A stretch of 64,000 nucleotides of DNA from Halomonas sp. SpR1 (GTDB lineage Bacteria > Pseudomonadota > Gammaproteobacteria > Pseudomonadales > Halomonadaceae). The translations under genes and the position numbers were made by a program. A model generated the notes under the pieces. The model was not told the DNA's origin, did not search any database, and worked only from the letters and a program-made list of their open reading frames with translations. Shown here in pieces: positions 44,618 through 54,295 of this stretch (position 1 is its first letter; the number at the start of each line of letters is the position of its first letter). The stretch lies in NCBI RefSeq assembly GCF_031010175.1, contig NZ_JAUAMB010000008.1, forward strand, positions 1 through 64,000. The letters run 5' to 3'.

Positions 44618-46012
44618 ATGGCCGAACAACACTCCGCGGCAGCCTCTGGCTCGCGTAAAAAGTGGTATCAGGCGGTTCCCGACCCCATGGTGCTCATCTT
44701 TATTATCCTGGTCGCTACGTATTTGCTGACCTTTATTATTCCTGCTGGCGAATTTGAACGTGTTACCCAAGACGGCCGAACGGTGGTCGTGCCAGGCTCT
44801 TTTGCCTACTTGGAAGATGTCGCCAATATTCCGCTATTCAATATTTTTGTGGCGATTCCTGAAGGGCTTATCTCCGCCTCGCAGTACTTATTTATCGTTT
44901 TTATCGCCGGAGGACTATTTCATATTCTGCAAAAGACCGGCGCGTTAGAGAACGCGATTGGCGTTGCGGTTAACCGCGTTGGGGTTGAGCGGCGTAACAT
45001 GATTATCGTCGTCGGCACCTTTATCTACGGCTTTTTTGGCGTCGCCGTTGGGTTTGAAAATAACATTGCGCTAGTGCCCATTGCGGTACTCATCGCCAGT
45101 GCCATTGGCTGTTCAAGTTTGGTGGGCACCGCGATGGCCGTTGGTGGTATCGGGATCGGCTTTGCACTCTCCCCTATCAATCCATATACCGTTGGGGTGG
45201 CTCAAGGTATTGCAGAGCTTCCGACGTTCTCTGGCGCATGGCTGCGTACACTACTGGTGGTTTCATCGCTTGCACTGCTTTCCCTATATATCTGCAAGCG
45301 AGTGGTCAAGATGGAGTTTGAAGAGCCAGATAACGCTGAAGCGCTGAGCAAACCGCTTAATGAATACCGTCTTACCAAACGCAACATTCTCACCATGGTC
45401 GTGTTTGTGGGTGGTTTGATCGCCATGCTTATCGGCGTTTTCACCCGCGGCTGGTACATCAACGAAATTGCCGGCACTTTCCTACTGCTAGCGATCATCA
45501 TTGGCGCCCTAAATGGTCTCTCGGCGAATGGGATTGTTAAACAGATGATGGAGGGCGCCGCCAGCGTAACCGCTGGCGCACTGGTGATCGGGGTGGCGGC
45601 CTCTATTCAGGTTCTTCTTGAGCAAGCCGTGATTATCGACACCATCGTTAACTCGCTGAGCGCTATGATCGACGGTATTCCGTCAATATTTTCCGCGATT
45701 ATGGCCAGTGTGGTGCAGGGTGTTATCAACCTCTTTATCCCTTCTGGCTCTGGCCAGGCGCTAGTGACCATGCCGATTCTAATTCCGGTGGCAGATCTTG
45801 TCGGCATGAGCCGTCAACTGATGATTACCGCTTTCCAGGTTGGCGACGGCTTAACGAATCTAATTGTACCAACATCGGGCGGCACCCTGGCCATGCTCGC
45901 CCTGGGTCGTGTCTCTTACGCCCAATGGCTGAAGGCGATTATGCCTTTTATGCTACTGGTGTATGTTCTGGCCTGGGTGGGACTGGTGATTGGCCATCTG
46001 GTGGGCTACTGA
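44618..46012 (+). CDS. YfcC-family transporter
   Basis: A 464-residue inner-membrane protein with 11-12 helices, of the YfcC/DcuC/ArcD superfamily. It shows WYQAVPDPMVLIFIILVATY at the start, FAFLSPINPYTVG-like ALSPINPYTVGVAQGIA, and near the C-terminus NLFIPSGSGQALVTMPILIP and DGLTNLIVPTSGGTLAML, which are family signatures. It may carry a carboxylate or an amino or peptide-derived compound. The DUF1028 and M20 genes follow closely (15 and 53 bases), so the substrate may be an N-carbamoyl or N-acyl compound. That is inference. Confidence 0.88.
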   Translation: MAEQHSAAASGSRKKWYQAVPDPMVLIFIILVATYLLTFIIPAGEFERVTQDGRTVVVPGSFAYLEDVANIPLFNIFVAIPEGLISASQYLFIVFIAGGLFHILQKTGALENAIGVAVNRVGVERRNMIIVVGTFIYGFFGVAVGFENNIALVPIAVLIASAIGCSSLVGTAMAVGGIGIGFALSPINPYTVGVAQGIAELPTFSGAWLRTLLVVSSLALLSLYICKRVVKMEFEEPDNAEALSKPLNEYRLTKRNILTMVVFVGGLIAMLIGVFTRGWYINEIAGTFLLLAIIIGALNGLSANGIVKQMMEGAASVTAGALVIGVAASIQVLLEQAVIIDTIVNSLSAMIDGIPSIFSAIMASVVQGVINLFIPSGSGQALVTMPILIPVADLVGMSRQLMITAFQVGDGLTNLIVPTSGGTLAMLALGRVSYAQWLKAIMPFMLLVYVLAWVGLVIGHLVGY

Positions 46013-46027
46013 CCACAGGGAATCGCG

Positions 46028-46729
46028 ATGACACTTTCACTGGTTCACTGTCATCCCATCACGGGCACCGTCGCGACCATCACCGCCACTGGAGGAGTGG
46101 CGGTGGGTGGCTATGTGCATCACTGCTGGCGGGGTATTGGGGCATGCGTTACCCAGGGGCGGTTTACCAATCCATGGTACCCGGCTCGGGTATACGAAGC
46201 CCTTGCCGCTGGCGCCAGTGCTCAACAGGCATTGAGCGCCGCCGTTAGCCAAGATAGCGACTCTGCGCTGCGTCAGTGCTTGGTAATGGATGCATATGGC
46301 CGCTCATCGGTGCACTCCGGCGCTGCGAATGTGGCCGAGATAGGCGAAGCCTGCTATTCAAGCGTTTCTGCCGTCGGCAATATGCTGCAGAACACCGACG
46401 TCGTACAGATCTTCGCAGACCAATTTTTAACCCGCAGTGCCACTAATAGCAGTGCGGCTATTCAAGGTAACGAGACGCCCTGCTACCCCAGCCATCACGA
46501 TCAACAGCTGCTGGCGCATCTCATTGGCGCACTGGAAGCAGCACTAACCGCGGGTGGCGATAGGCGCGGTGCCCGCTCGGCAGCGCTGCGCATTGAGTCG
46601 TTTCATCAAGCGCCTATTGATTTGCGCGTCGACTGGTCGGAAGACGTCGTGGGCGCTCTCCAGCGCCTAGCTGACCAGTTTATGGGCGACGATTTTCAAG
46701 CCTTTTGGCGCCAGCTACCGCTGCGCTAA
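46028..46729 (+). CDS. DUF1028 family protein
   Basis: A 233-residue protein of the DUF1028 family (an Ntn-hydrolase-like fold is proposed for it). It shows the pattern TLSLVHCHPITG, VTQGRFTNPWYPARVYEAL, a conserved AVGNMLQNTDVV where the family has QGN-LAG, and GGDRRGARSAALRI. The function of the family is unsettled; some members sit with peptide or carbamoyl amino acid genes, as here. It is 15 bases after the YfcC gene. Confidence 0.85.
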   Translation: MTLSLVHCHPITGTVATITATGGVAVGGYVHHCWRGIGACVTQGRFTNPWYPARVYEALAAGASAQQALSAAVSQDSDSALRQCLVMDAYGRSSVHSGAANVAEIGEACYSSVSAVGNMLQNTDVVQIFADQFLTRSATNSSAAIQGNETPCYPSHHDQQLLAHLIGALEAALTAGGDRRGARSAALRIESFHQAPIDLRVDWSEDVVGALQRLADQFMGDDFQAFWRQLPLR

Positions 46730-46782
46730 CAGCTTTCCTACTCTTTTGCTGGCCTTCCAGGCCAATACTGACCGGAGAGTTT

Positions 46783-48042
46783 ATGACCAACACCGCTGTA
46801 TACACTGCGTTTAGCCAAGGCGCCTTAGGGCAAGTATTAATCGACCGCCTGGACGAAGCCGCCCAGTTTTCTGAACCCGGTTCCGGCGTCACACGGCTAT
46901 TCTGCTCTCAAGAACACCGTGATGTGCTGCCGCTGATCAGCCATTGGATGGAGCAGGCTGGGCTCACTCCACAACTGGATGCCGCCGGTAATCTTGTGGG
47001 CCGCTGCTCCAAGGCCCAGGCTGGCGAAAAAACGTTCATTATGGGATCCCACCAGGACTCGGTGATTGAGGGGGGAAAGTACGATGGTATGTTGGGCGTT
47101 GCCCTACCACTATTGGCACTTGAAGCGCTGAAACGCGAAGGAATTACCCTCCCCTATGGGGTTGAAGTGGTCGCGTTTGGCGACGAAGAGGGCGTGCGAT
47201 TTCCTACCACCCTGGTTGGCAGTAAAGCGCTGGCTGGGAGCGTGACTCCAGACCAACTTGAAGCAAAGGATGCCGAGGGCACCACACTGCAAGAGGCGTT
47301 GATAGCCTTCGGCTGCACACCTAAAGATATCCCACATATTGCCCGCGATCCCGCCAAGACGCTGGGCTTTTTAGAGGTGCATATTGAGCAGGGCCCGATT
47401 CTTGAACAGCGTAATCATGCGGTGGGAATCGTGACCGCGCTAACAGGCATCGAACGCCACCGGGTCAAGCTAAGCGGCAAGGCCGGGCACGCAGGTACCA
47501 CACCGATGGACATGCGCTACGATGCGCTAGTAGGCGCGGCGGAAATGGTGCTTGCCATCGATAGCGTGCTGCAGAGTACCGACAACTTGGTTGGCGTGGT
47601 CGGCAAGCTCAACGTCCACCCCAATGCGGTCAACGTCATTCCCGCACAGGTAACTTTCACAGTAGAGCTACGCTCACCAGACGCCAACATTCGCCAGCGA
47701 GGGCGAGAAGCGGTAACAGCTGCCTTACAGGAAGTGGCTACCCGCCGCAGCTTAGCGCTTGATATGGAAAACACCTACAGTGCCGACGCGGTCACCTGTG
47801 CAGACTGGATGATGGCCTCTCTCGAACAGGCTTGCGCCCATGCAGACCAACCTGCAGAGCGGCTATTTAGCGGTGCGGGGCACGACGGTTTAGCGATGCA
47901 GGCATTAACCGACATAGGGATGCTATTTGTGCGCTGCAAAGATGGGCTTAGCCACCACCCCGACGAAGCCATCAGCGCAGCAGATGGCGAAGCGGCGACA
48001 CGAGTGATCATGGCATTTTTACAGCAGCTTGGGCGCCCATAA
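46783..48042 (+). CDS. M20 family N-carbamoyl amino acid/allantoate amidohydrolase
   Basis: A 419-residue di-metal amidase. It shows the metal-binding GSHQDSVIEGGKYDGMLG, FGDEEGVRFPTTLVGS, VHIEQGPIL and the dimer-domain HAGTTPMDMRYDAL, ending SGAGHDGLAMQALTD and GLSHHPDEAI. The HQD variant of the first motif and the branch are shared with allantoate amidohydrolases and L-carbamoylases. I chose the ATG at 46783 with GGAG upstream, dropping a 26-residue extension. It forms a unit with the YfcC and DUF1028 genes. Exact substrate unknown. Confidence 0.86.
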   Translation: MTNTAVYTAFSQGALGQVLIDRLDEAAQFSEPGSGVTRLFCSQEHRDVLPLISHWMEQAGLTPQLDAAGNLVGRCSKAQAGEKTFIMGSHQDSVIEGGKYDGMLGVALPLLALEALKREGITLPYGVEVVAFGDEEGVRFPTTLVGSKALAGSVTPDQLEAKDAEGTTLQEALIAFGCTPKDIPHIARDPAKTLGFLEVHIEQGPILEQRNHAVGIVTALTGIERHRVKLSGKAGHAGTTPMDMRYDALVGAAEMVLAIDSVLQSTDNLVGVVGKLNVHPNAVNVIPAQVTFTVELRSPDANIRQRGREAVTAALQEVATRRSLALDMENTYSADAVTCADWMMASLEQACAHADQPAERLFSGAGHDGLAMQALTDIGMLFVRCKDGLSHHPDEAISAADGEAATRVIMAFLQQLGRP

Positions 48043-48061
48043 CACTGATAACTGTGGCTCG

Positions 48062-48817
48062 TTATAACAGTGGCTCAGGCAGAAAGCCTCTACGCACCTG
48101 CGCCTCCTGATGATTCATTACCCGCAGAGCATCCAACATATGCTCGCGCATGATGCTATAAGCGCTTTCAGCATCGCCTAGCTCAATGGCATCCAAAATT
48201 TTTGCATGATAGCGACAGCCTGTCTGCCCTAGATCATGGGTAACAGGCTCATAGAGACGGTGATAAACCGTCAAATCCGAAAGCACCTGTATGGTAAAGC
48301 GAATAATAAACGTCAGCAGCTGATTTCCCCCGGCTAATTCGGCGAGCATTAGGTGAAAATGCAGAGAATCAAGATGCTGCTGACGTTCAGTCTCGCTATC
48401 CTCCGCAGGGTCTGCGTAGCTATGCAGACTTTCACGTAAGCGTGCCATATCGTTGTCGGCCACCTTGCCCGCCAACGAGGCGGCTAGCTCAGGCTCTAAC
48501 GCCAAACGTATCTGGTAAATATCCTTAATTGAAATATCTTTAAAAAACAGATAATTGCTTAGCAATGAAACTGCTTTGGCATCACTCATTTCGCGCACGA
48601 AGGCTCCACCTCCGGGCCCTGTGCGAGTTTCAACCAACCCCTGGGCTTCCAGTACCCGCGTGCTTTCTCGAACAGTGCCTTTCGACACATTTAGCGTGTC
48701 CATTAATTCTGACTCGCTAGGTAGTCGGTCACCTGGCTTCAGGTGCCTATCCACGATCCAGCACTTGATGGTTTCCGCCACCCGATAAGGGCGGCGTTGT
48801 GTTGCGTTTTTTAACAT
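48062..48817 (-). CDS. FadR-subfamily GntR transcriptional regulator
   Basis: A 251-residue regulator. The winged helix (about 10-75) includes KPGDRLPSESELMDTLNVSK followed by GTVRESTRVLEAQGLV, and the FCD domain has HFHLMLAELAGG and REHMLDALRVM. It converges with the M20 gene and diverges from the old yellow enzyme gene. It may control the YfcC-DUF1028-M20 unit or the oxidoreductase; no operator was identified. Confidence 0.88.
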   Translation of the reverse strand: MLKNATQRRPYRVAETIKCWIVDRHLKPGDRLPSESELMDTLNVSKGTVRESTRVLEAQGLVETRTGPGGGAFVREMSDAKAVSLLSNYLFFKDISIKDIYQIRLALEPELAASLAGKVADNDMARLRESLHSYADPAEDSETERQQHLDSLHFHLMLAELAGGNQLLTFIIRFTIQVLSDLTVYHRLYEPVTHDLGQTGCRYHAKILDAIELGDAESAYSIMREHMLDALRVMNHQEAQVRRGFLPEPLL

Positions 48818-48999
48818 GCCGACGAGAACTTCCTGACTAATAAGCTACAAGATTACCAGAGAGAGCACACATTGGGATGTGCAAAAGACAGCTATCTAGC
48901 GCACGAATAGGTTTTTAAACCCCCGGCTGGCGTCAGCTAGTAAACTGGTCTATTCTAACGCGTACTATTTCATCGAAGCATTCAAAAGGAGCGCAATTG

Positions 49000-50118
49000 A
49001 TGGCTTTCGAAACACTGTTTACTCCCACCCAGATGGGCAGCCTATCGGTTCCTAACCGGGTGATCATGGCGCCGCTGACTCGTTCGCGTACGCCAGATAG
49101 TGTCCCGGGTAAGATGCAGGAAGCTTACTACGGCCAGCGTGCGGGTGCGGGGCTGATTATTAGCGAAGCCACCAATATCTCCACCACTGCCCGTGGCTAT
49201 GTCTATACACCTGGCATTTGGACAGATGAGCAGGAAGCTGGCTGGAAAGGTGTGGTGGACGCAGTACACGCCAAGGGTGGCCGTATTGCCTTGCAGCTGT
49301 GGCACGTTGGGCGCGTTTCCCACGAAATGGTTCAACCTGATGGTCAACAGCCCGTTGCGCCGAGTGCACTCAAAGGTGAAGGCGCCCAGTGTTTCGTCGA
49401 GTTTGAAGATGGCACCGCAGGCCAGCACCCTACCAGCACACCGCGCGCGCTGGAAACCGATGAGATTCCCGGCATTGTCGACGACTACCGCCAGGCGGCT
49501 GTGCGCGCCAAGCGGGCCGGTTTCGATATGGTCGAAGTCCACGCCGCTAACGCTTACCTGCTGAACCAGTTCCTGGCCACCGGCACCAACCAGCGTACCG
49601 ACCAGTACGGCGGTTCATTGGAAAACCGCGCCCGCTTCCCGCTGGAAGTGGTCGACGCAGTGATTGAAATTTATGGCGCTGACCGGGTCGGCATTCGCAT
49701 GACGCCGTTTATCGAACTGTTTGGCCTGACCGACGATGAGCCAGAAGCGATGGCGTTCTACATGGCCGAGCAGTTGTCAAAGCGCGGCCTTGCCTATCTG
49801 CATCTTAACGAACCCAACTGGGCCGGTGGTGATATCACCTTCCCTGACGGTTTCCGCGAGCAGTTGCGCAAGCGTTTTAGCGGCAGCCTGATCTACTGCG
49901 GTAATTACGATGCCGAGCGCGCTGAAGCCCGCATTAGTGAAAACACTGCGGATGCGGTTGCTTTCGGACGCCCCTATATTGCCAATCCTGATTTACCGGA
50001 ACGCTTCCGCGTTAACGCACCGCTCACCGAGCCCAACCATGAAACCTTCTACGGCGGCGATGAGAAGGGCTACACCGACTATCCGTTTATGGATAATGGC
50101 TATGATCGCATCCAGTAA
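49000..50118 (+). CDS. Old yellow enzyme family alkene reductase
   Basis: A 372-residue FMN-dependent oxidoreductase of the NemA/OYE type. It shows NRVIMAPLTRSRTPDSVPG at the N-terminus, LQLWHVGRVSH, the substrate pair in VEVHAANAYLLNQF (H and N), the FMN region GGSLENRARF and CGNYDAERAE with AFGRPYIANPDLP. It reduces activated C=C bonds or nitro compounds with NAD(P)H in the cytosol. I chose ATG at 49000 with AAAGGAG upstream. It is a single gene closed by the terminator at 50139-50173. Confidence 0.93.
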   Translation: MAFETLFTPTQMGSLSVPNRVIMAPLTRSRTPDSVPGKMQEAYYGQRAGAGLIISEATNISTTARGYVYTPGIWTDEQEAGWKGVVDAVHAKGGRIALQLWHVGRVSHEMVQPDGQQPVAPSALKGEGAQCFVEFEDGTAGQHPTSTPRALETDEIPGIVDDYRQAAVRAKRAGFDMVEVHAANAYLLNQFLATGTNQRTDQYGGSLENRARFPLEVVDAVIEIYGADRVGIRMTPFIELFGLTDDEPEAMAFYMAEQLSKRGLAYLHLNEPNWAGGDITFPDGFREQLRKRFSGSLIYCGNYDAERAEARISENTADAVAFGRPYIANPDLPERFRVNAPLTEPNHETFYGGDEKGYTDYPFMDNGYDRIQ

Positions 50119-50138
50119 CAGACAAATGTAACCCCCCG

Positions 50139-50173
50139 CGCCCTGTTCAGCCTGTGACTGAACAGGGCGTTTT
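50139..50173 (+). terminator. Rho-independent terminator after the OYE gene
   Basis: A perfect 12-bp stem, CGCCCTGTTCAG with CTGAACAGGGCG, closed by a 7-base loop and followed by four T residues. It lies 20 bases after the stop. The convergent aguA ends 13 bases further, so the hairpin may also serve that gene. Confidence 0.9.
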
Positions 50174-50185
50174 CCCTGCGAAGCA

Positions 50186-51316
50186 CTACACGCGTGGTTG
50201 CTGCTGAGTGATGCAGTGAATGTTCCCGCCACCAAGCAGTATTTCCCTTGCCGTAACGCCGATCACCCTCTTCGTGGGAAATAACCTGGATAGAATGCCT
50301 TTAGCCTGTTCATCGTAACGAGGATCCAGCAAGGGCATTACAATGACCGAGTTACTAATATAAAAGTTGACGTAAGAGCCTGCCATGCGATCCCCAGGTA
50401 ACCGGGGATGCGAGCTGTTCAGGCGATCAATCCCACTGGCTTCATCGTCGGCAATATGGAGCGGGCCTGGCTGGGGCAGTTTATGGATAGTGAGCCGTCT
50501 GCCTTGAGCATCCGTGGCATTTTCCAGCACACGCAATGCTTCCCGACAAATAGCGCCCTGGGGATCCTGCTCATCCTCACACCACGTTAGCGCCACATGG
50601 CCAGGAGCAATAAAGCAGCACAAGTTGTCCACATGGCCATCGGTCTCGTCAAGATAACAGCCACGCGGTAACCAGATGATGTGACTGACACCTAAATACT
50701 CCTGCAGCCAGTATTCGATCGTGGCACGGCTCATCTCCGGATTACGGTTAGGATTCAGCAAGCACTCTTCTGTGGTGATGAGCGTACCTTCACCATCCAC
50801 ATGAATGGCTCCTCCTTCTAATACGAGTGGGGCCTCGAAGCGCTGAATACCCAGCATCTCACTGATTTTACAACGAATCCGCTTATCTTTGTCCCATGGG
50901 AAGTAGAGCCCCTCCTTCAACCCGCCCCAGGCATTGAACTCCCAGTCCACCACGGCAAGCCGCCCATCGGGGTGGGTAATAAAGGTGGGCCCGACATCGC
51001 GCATCCAGGCATCATTGCTGGACAGCTCAACCACCCGAATATGCGCAGGCAACTGATTGCGGGCATTTTCATACTGCTCATCATTGACACCCACAAAGAC
51101 CGTCTCACTCTCGGCAATCGCTAGCGCTACATCGACAAAGGCTTGCTGGGCGGGTTTTGCACCATAGCGCCATGTATCTGGGCGCTGGGGCCACAGCATC
51201 CAGCAGGCAGCATGAGGGGCAAACTCTGCCGGCATCGAAAAGCCCAACGCTTTGGGTGTTGCCTCGCGCGTCAGAGACTCGGTGGCCGTTGTAGGTATGC
51301 TAGTGGCGTGTTTCAT
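50186..51316 (-). CDS. aguA: Agmatine deiminase
   Basis: A 376-residue guanidino-modifying enzyme of the peptidyl-arginine deiminase type, converting agmatine to N-carbamoylputrescine and ammonia. It shows MLWPQRPDTWRYGAKPAQQ, SSNDAWMRDVGPTF, LEGGAIHVDGEGTLITTEEC, TDGHVDNLCCF and the catalytic C368 in LGGGNIHCITQQQP. I chose ATG at 51316, overlapping the stop of the NhaC gene by 4 bases. No aguB nitrilase gene accompanies it; the M20 hydrolase across the divergent promoter is the candidate replacement. Confidence 0.9.
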   Translation of the reverse strand: MKHATSIPTTATESLTREATPKALGFSMPAEFAPHAACWMLWPQRPDTWRYGAKPAQQAFVDVALAIAESETVFVGVNDEQYENARNQLPAHIRVVELSSNDAWMRDVGPTFITHPDGRLAVVDWEFNAWGGLKEGLYFPWDKDKRIRCKISEMLGIQRFEAPLVLEGGAIHVDGEGTLITTEECLLNPNRNPEMSRATIEYWLQEYLGVSHIIWLPRGCYLDETDGHVDNLCCFIAPGHVALTWCEDEQDPQGAICREALRVLENATDAQGRRLTIHKLPQPGPLHIADDEASGIDRLNSSHPRLPGDRMAGSYVNFYISNSVIVMPLLDPRYDEQAKGILSRLFPTKRVIGVTAREILLGGGNIHCITQQQPRV

Positions 51317-52659
51317 ATATTCCCCACCACTATAAAGAAGCCAGTTGCCACGCCAGCGGCTATTAAGACATAGGGAAGTTGCGTTAACGCATGGGCCATT
51401 GGCGTACACCCCGCCCCTTGGGCAGACAGGACGGTTGAATCGCCGTAAAAGCAGGCGTGGCTGCCGAAGGCACTGGCGGAGATTAAAGCCCCCACAACGA
51501 GCGGCATATGCGCATCCATACTACTGGCAAGCGGCAATACGATAGGCATCGCCACGGCAAACAGTCCCCAGAAGGAGGCGGTCGCAAAAGCGAGAAAGGC
51601 CATGGTGACGAAGACAACCGCCGGTAGCATGCCCGCGGTCATTAAAGGCTGAACGCTCTCGATCACATAGTTGGTTAAGCCAAGTAGGTCATTCACCTCC
51701 TTAAGCACAAACCCAGCCACCAGCGTGCCGAGTGGCATAATCATGGCTTTGAAGCCATCCAACGCGGTGTCAAACGTATCGTTGAAGCTTAACAGCCGTT
51801 GCACCGCGATAAGCACTAGCGTCACTGCAAGCGCCACAATCACGCCGCGCAGCACATCAATCTCAAAATACCAGGTGAAGAAAATCAGCGTCGCAATGGG
51901 AAGCAGAAAATTGAGCAGATGAGGGCGTTTTTTGCCTGTGTCTTCTATTTCCAGCGCGCTGTCGTCAGCGCCATCTGGTTGCGGCTGGCCAGCTTCAGCA
52001 CGGGCCTCAGCTGCTCGCATTGGGCCAAGGTTGGGGATAATACCCAATGCCACCAAGGGCACCAGCGCCGCCGCTATCCAAGCGTAAAACATAAACGGTA
52101 TGGCTTGGATGTACAGCTCCATGCCGTTACCAGCGACATTGTTCTCTTCCAGCAAACCTGCAAAAAACACAGCCCAGGTGGAAAAAGGTACAAGAATACA
52201 GATTGGCGCTGCAGTAGAATCAACGATATACGCTAACTTCTCGCGGGATATGTTAAAGCGATCAGTGACTTTCTTCATGGAAGCGCTAATGGTCAGCGCA
52301 TTGAGATAGTCGTCGACAAAAATTATTAGTCCCAGCCCCCAGGTAGCTAACAAGCTCTGTCGACGGGTATGGATGCGTCGGGTAACGGCATCACCAAAAC
52401 TTAACACACCGCCCGTTTTTACCAGCAAGGCAATCAAGCTACCAAATAGCCCGCACACCAGAATAATCCACGTCACCGTGTCATTACCCAATACCGATAA
52501 TAGAATATCCGACCCTTGGGTAATAACATTGAGAGGTTGAAACATTAATAAGCCTACCAACGCCCCAGTCAACAGGGACTCAATCGTGCGCCTGGTAATA
52601 ATCGCCATGACTAAAACCACTAGCGTGGGTATAAGGCTTAAAACTCCATACTCTTCCAT
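51313..52659 (-). CDS. NhaC-family Na+/H+ antiporter-like transporter
   Basis: A 448-residue inner-membrane protein with about 10-12 helices. It shows the NhaC-type IIFVDDYLNALTISASMKKVTDR, VDSTAAPICILVPFSTWAVF and the C-terminal SASAFGSHACFYGDSTVLSAQGA. Members exchange sodium and protons, and some move amino acids or polyamine-related solutes. Being translationally coupled to aguA (ATGA) it may carry agmatine or another amine; this is inference. It follows the aminotransferase after 75 bases containing a hairpin. Confidence 0.86.
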   Translation of the reverse strand: MEEYGVLSLIPTLVVLVMAIITRRTIESLLTGALVGLLMFQPLNVITQGSDILLSVLGNDTVTWIILVCGLFGSLIALLVKTGGVLSFGDAVTRRIHTRRQSLLATWGLGLIIFVDDYLNALTISASMKKVTDRFNISREKLAYIVDSTAAPICILVPFSTWAVFFAGLLEENNVAGNGMELYIQAIPFMFYAWIAAALVPLVALGIIPNLGPMRAAEARAEAGQPQPDGADDSALEIEDTGKKRPHLLNFLLPIATLIFFTWYFEIDVLRGVIVALAVTLVLIAVQRLLSFNDTFDTALDGFKAMIMPLGTLVAGFVLKEVNDLLGLTNYVIESVQPLMTAGMLPAVVFVTMAFLAFATASFWGLFAVAMPIVLPLASSMDAHMPLVVGALISASAFGSHACFYGDSTVLSAQGAGCTPMAHALTQLPYVLIAAGVATGFFIVVGNI

Positions 52660-52699
52660 TGGTTATACCTCTTTATCGTTGTAGTAGATCACTACTCAA

Positions 52700-52719
52700 G
52701 ACGGGCGCTAACGCCCGTC
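52700..52719 (-). terminator. Hairpin between the aminotransferase and NhaC genes
   Basis: A perfect 8-bp stem, GACGGGCG with CGCCCGTC, and a 4-base loop. No T-run follows on either strand, so it is more likely an attenuator or mRNA-stability element that tunes expression within the operon than a full terminator. Confidence 0.5.
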
Positions 52720-52734
52720 CCTAATAGCAAGTGC

Positions 52735-54138
52735 TTATAGATAACCATCCGCTTTGAGAGAGCGCGTGGTGGCGGCAAAAGCGTCATCAAGAATCGCTAC
52801 GACTTCATCCACGACTTGGCGCGTCCAGATCAAGGGCGGAGAAATGATATTGAGATGGCCAACGGGTCGAATTATTACGCCTCGCTTCTGTGCTTCAGCC
52901 GCCACGCGGTCACCCACGCGTGCTTCCACTGGGAGCAACTCCTTGGTCGTTTTATCTGCCACATTTTCAATCGCCATCATGAAATGACTGCCACGTATAT
53001 CGCCTACCGTTTCATGAGAGGCGAGGGTTTTGAGCTGTGACTCAAAATAGGGGCCAACCTCTAGAACATTTTCACAAATGCGTTCGCGTTCAATGATTTC
53101 GATATTTTTTAACGCTGCAGCACAGCTAACGGGATGCCCTGAATAGGTGAATCCAGTGCTCAACACCCCGCCCGGGCCTTGAGGGGTGCTGAGCACCTCA
53201 TAAAGGTTGTCAGATATCAGCGTTGCCCCCAGTGGGGCATATCCAGATGAAAGCCCTTTTGCCACGTTGATAATGTCGGGCTGGGTTTCAAACACGGCTT
53301 CTGAAGCAAAGAAATGCCCTAAACGACCGAAGCCCGTCACCACTTCATCAGCAATAAACAGAATATCGTTGGCACGGCATATGGCCTGTACGCGGGAGTG
53401 ATACCCCTGCGGTGCCACCAATACGCCGCCCGCGCCCATAATGGGCTCAGCAATGAAGGCTGCTATGTTATCTGCCCCTAGCCGGTCAATGGTCTGCTCA
53501 AGTTCATCGACCAGGTGATCACAGTACTCGGCCTCACTCATCCCCTCGGGACGGCGATAGCAGTTGGCTTCGCTCAAATGTGTCACCAGATCAAGCGTAT
53601 CGAACTGCCAGTTATTGCTGGCAATACCGGTCAGGCTCGCCGCCATGTAGGTAGTGCCGTGGTAGGCATTGGTGCGCGACAAGATCCGCTTTTTCGAAGG
53701 CTTGCCCAAGCGATTGAAGTAGTAATGCACAAGCCGGATGGTGGCATCGTTTGCCGCTGATCCGCCGCAGCTATAAAACACATGATTCAAGTGAGCAGGC
53801 GCAAGCTCGGCTAGCTTGGCAGCCAGCTCAGTGGCCGGGGCATTGGATAGGTTATTAAACGTGGAGAAGTAGGCCATGCGAGTGGCTTGCTCGGCCATCG
53901 CCTGGCCAATTTCGGCACGGCCGTGGCCCACATTGACACACCACAGGCCCGCAATCCCATCGATAAAGCGATTGCCGTGTACATCTTCGACATAGATGCC
54001 ATCACTGTCGGTAATCAAGTCACAGCCTTTTTCGTGGAACAAGCTGAAGTCGGTGAATGGGTGAATAAAGTGATTTTTATCTTTTTGCCAAAGGTCTTGC
54101 GCGTCGTAAGAGGCTTGCGCCTGCTGCTGAGTCATCAT
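52735..54138 (-). CDS. Class III aminotransferase, likely putrescine or omega-amine:pyruvate
   Basis: A 467-residue PLP enzyme. It shows GIAGLWCVNVGHGR, FYSCGGSAANDATIRLVHYY, YHGTTYMAASLTG, LFIADEVVTGFGRLGHFF and the PLP lysine in NVAKGLSSGYAPLGATL. The pattern is close to SpuC-like putrescine:pyruvate aminotransferases. The adjacent aguA and the divergent aldehyde dehydrogenase fit putrescine to 4-aminobutyraldehyde. It starts a minus-strand operon with the NhaC and aguA genes. ATG at 54135 is an alternative start. Confidence 0.87.
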   Translation of the reverse strand: MMTQQQAQASYDAQDLWQKDKNHFIHPFTDFSLFHEKGCDLITDSDGIYVEDVHGNRFIDGIAGLWCVNVGHGRAEIGQAMAEQATRMAYFSTFNNLSNAPATELAAKLAELAPAHLNHVFYSCGGSAANDATIRLVHYYFNRLGKPSKKRILSRTNAYHGTTYMAASLTGIASNNWQFDTLDLVTHLSEANCYRRPEGMSEAEYCDHLVDELEQTIDRLGADNIAAFIAEPIMGAGGVLVAPQGYHSRVQAICRANDILFIADEVVTGFGRLGHFFASEAVFETQPDIINVAKGLSSGYAPLGATLISDNLYEVLSTPQGPGGVLSTGFTYSGHPVSCAAALKNIEIIERERICENVLEVGPYFESQLKTLASHETVGDIRGSHFMMAIENVADKTTKELLPVEARVGDRVAAEAQKRGVIIRPVGHLNIISPPLIWTRQVVDEVVAILDDAFAATTRSLKADGYL

Positions 54139-54208
54139 TATGCCCTCGCTTATTAGGAAGCCGTTGTAGAGGTGGCTTCACAGGCTAGCGGGGAAAACAG
54201 TGCCGGGA

Positions 54209-54230
54209 ATATATCCCGATTGGGGTATAT
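54209..54230. promoter_or_regulatory. Dyad operator in the aminotransferase/M20 divergent promoter
   Basis: ATATATCCC-GATT-GGGGTATAT is an inverted repeat with 8 of 9 arm positions paired. The right half ATTGGGGTATA recurs at 58225-58235 with the same arrangement. It lies between two divergent operons of the agmatine region. A common regulator, perhaps the LuxR-type protein at 58379, is inferred. Confidence 0.65.
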
Positions 54231-54295
54231 CGGCTGCGCGGAAGGCCGCCTAAGGTGGATCTCCTTAACCCAACAAACACAACAGGAGATACGCC

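Noticed and set aside
44435..44770. Minus-strand ORF over the YfcC gene start
   Set aside because: It overlaps the YfcC start and the remnant gene in another frame and shows no motif.
48900..48996. FadR-type operator half-site (AACTGGTC) before the OYE gene
   Set aside because: Only one half-site is present, with no matching second arm, so an operator call is not supported.
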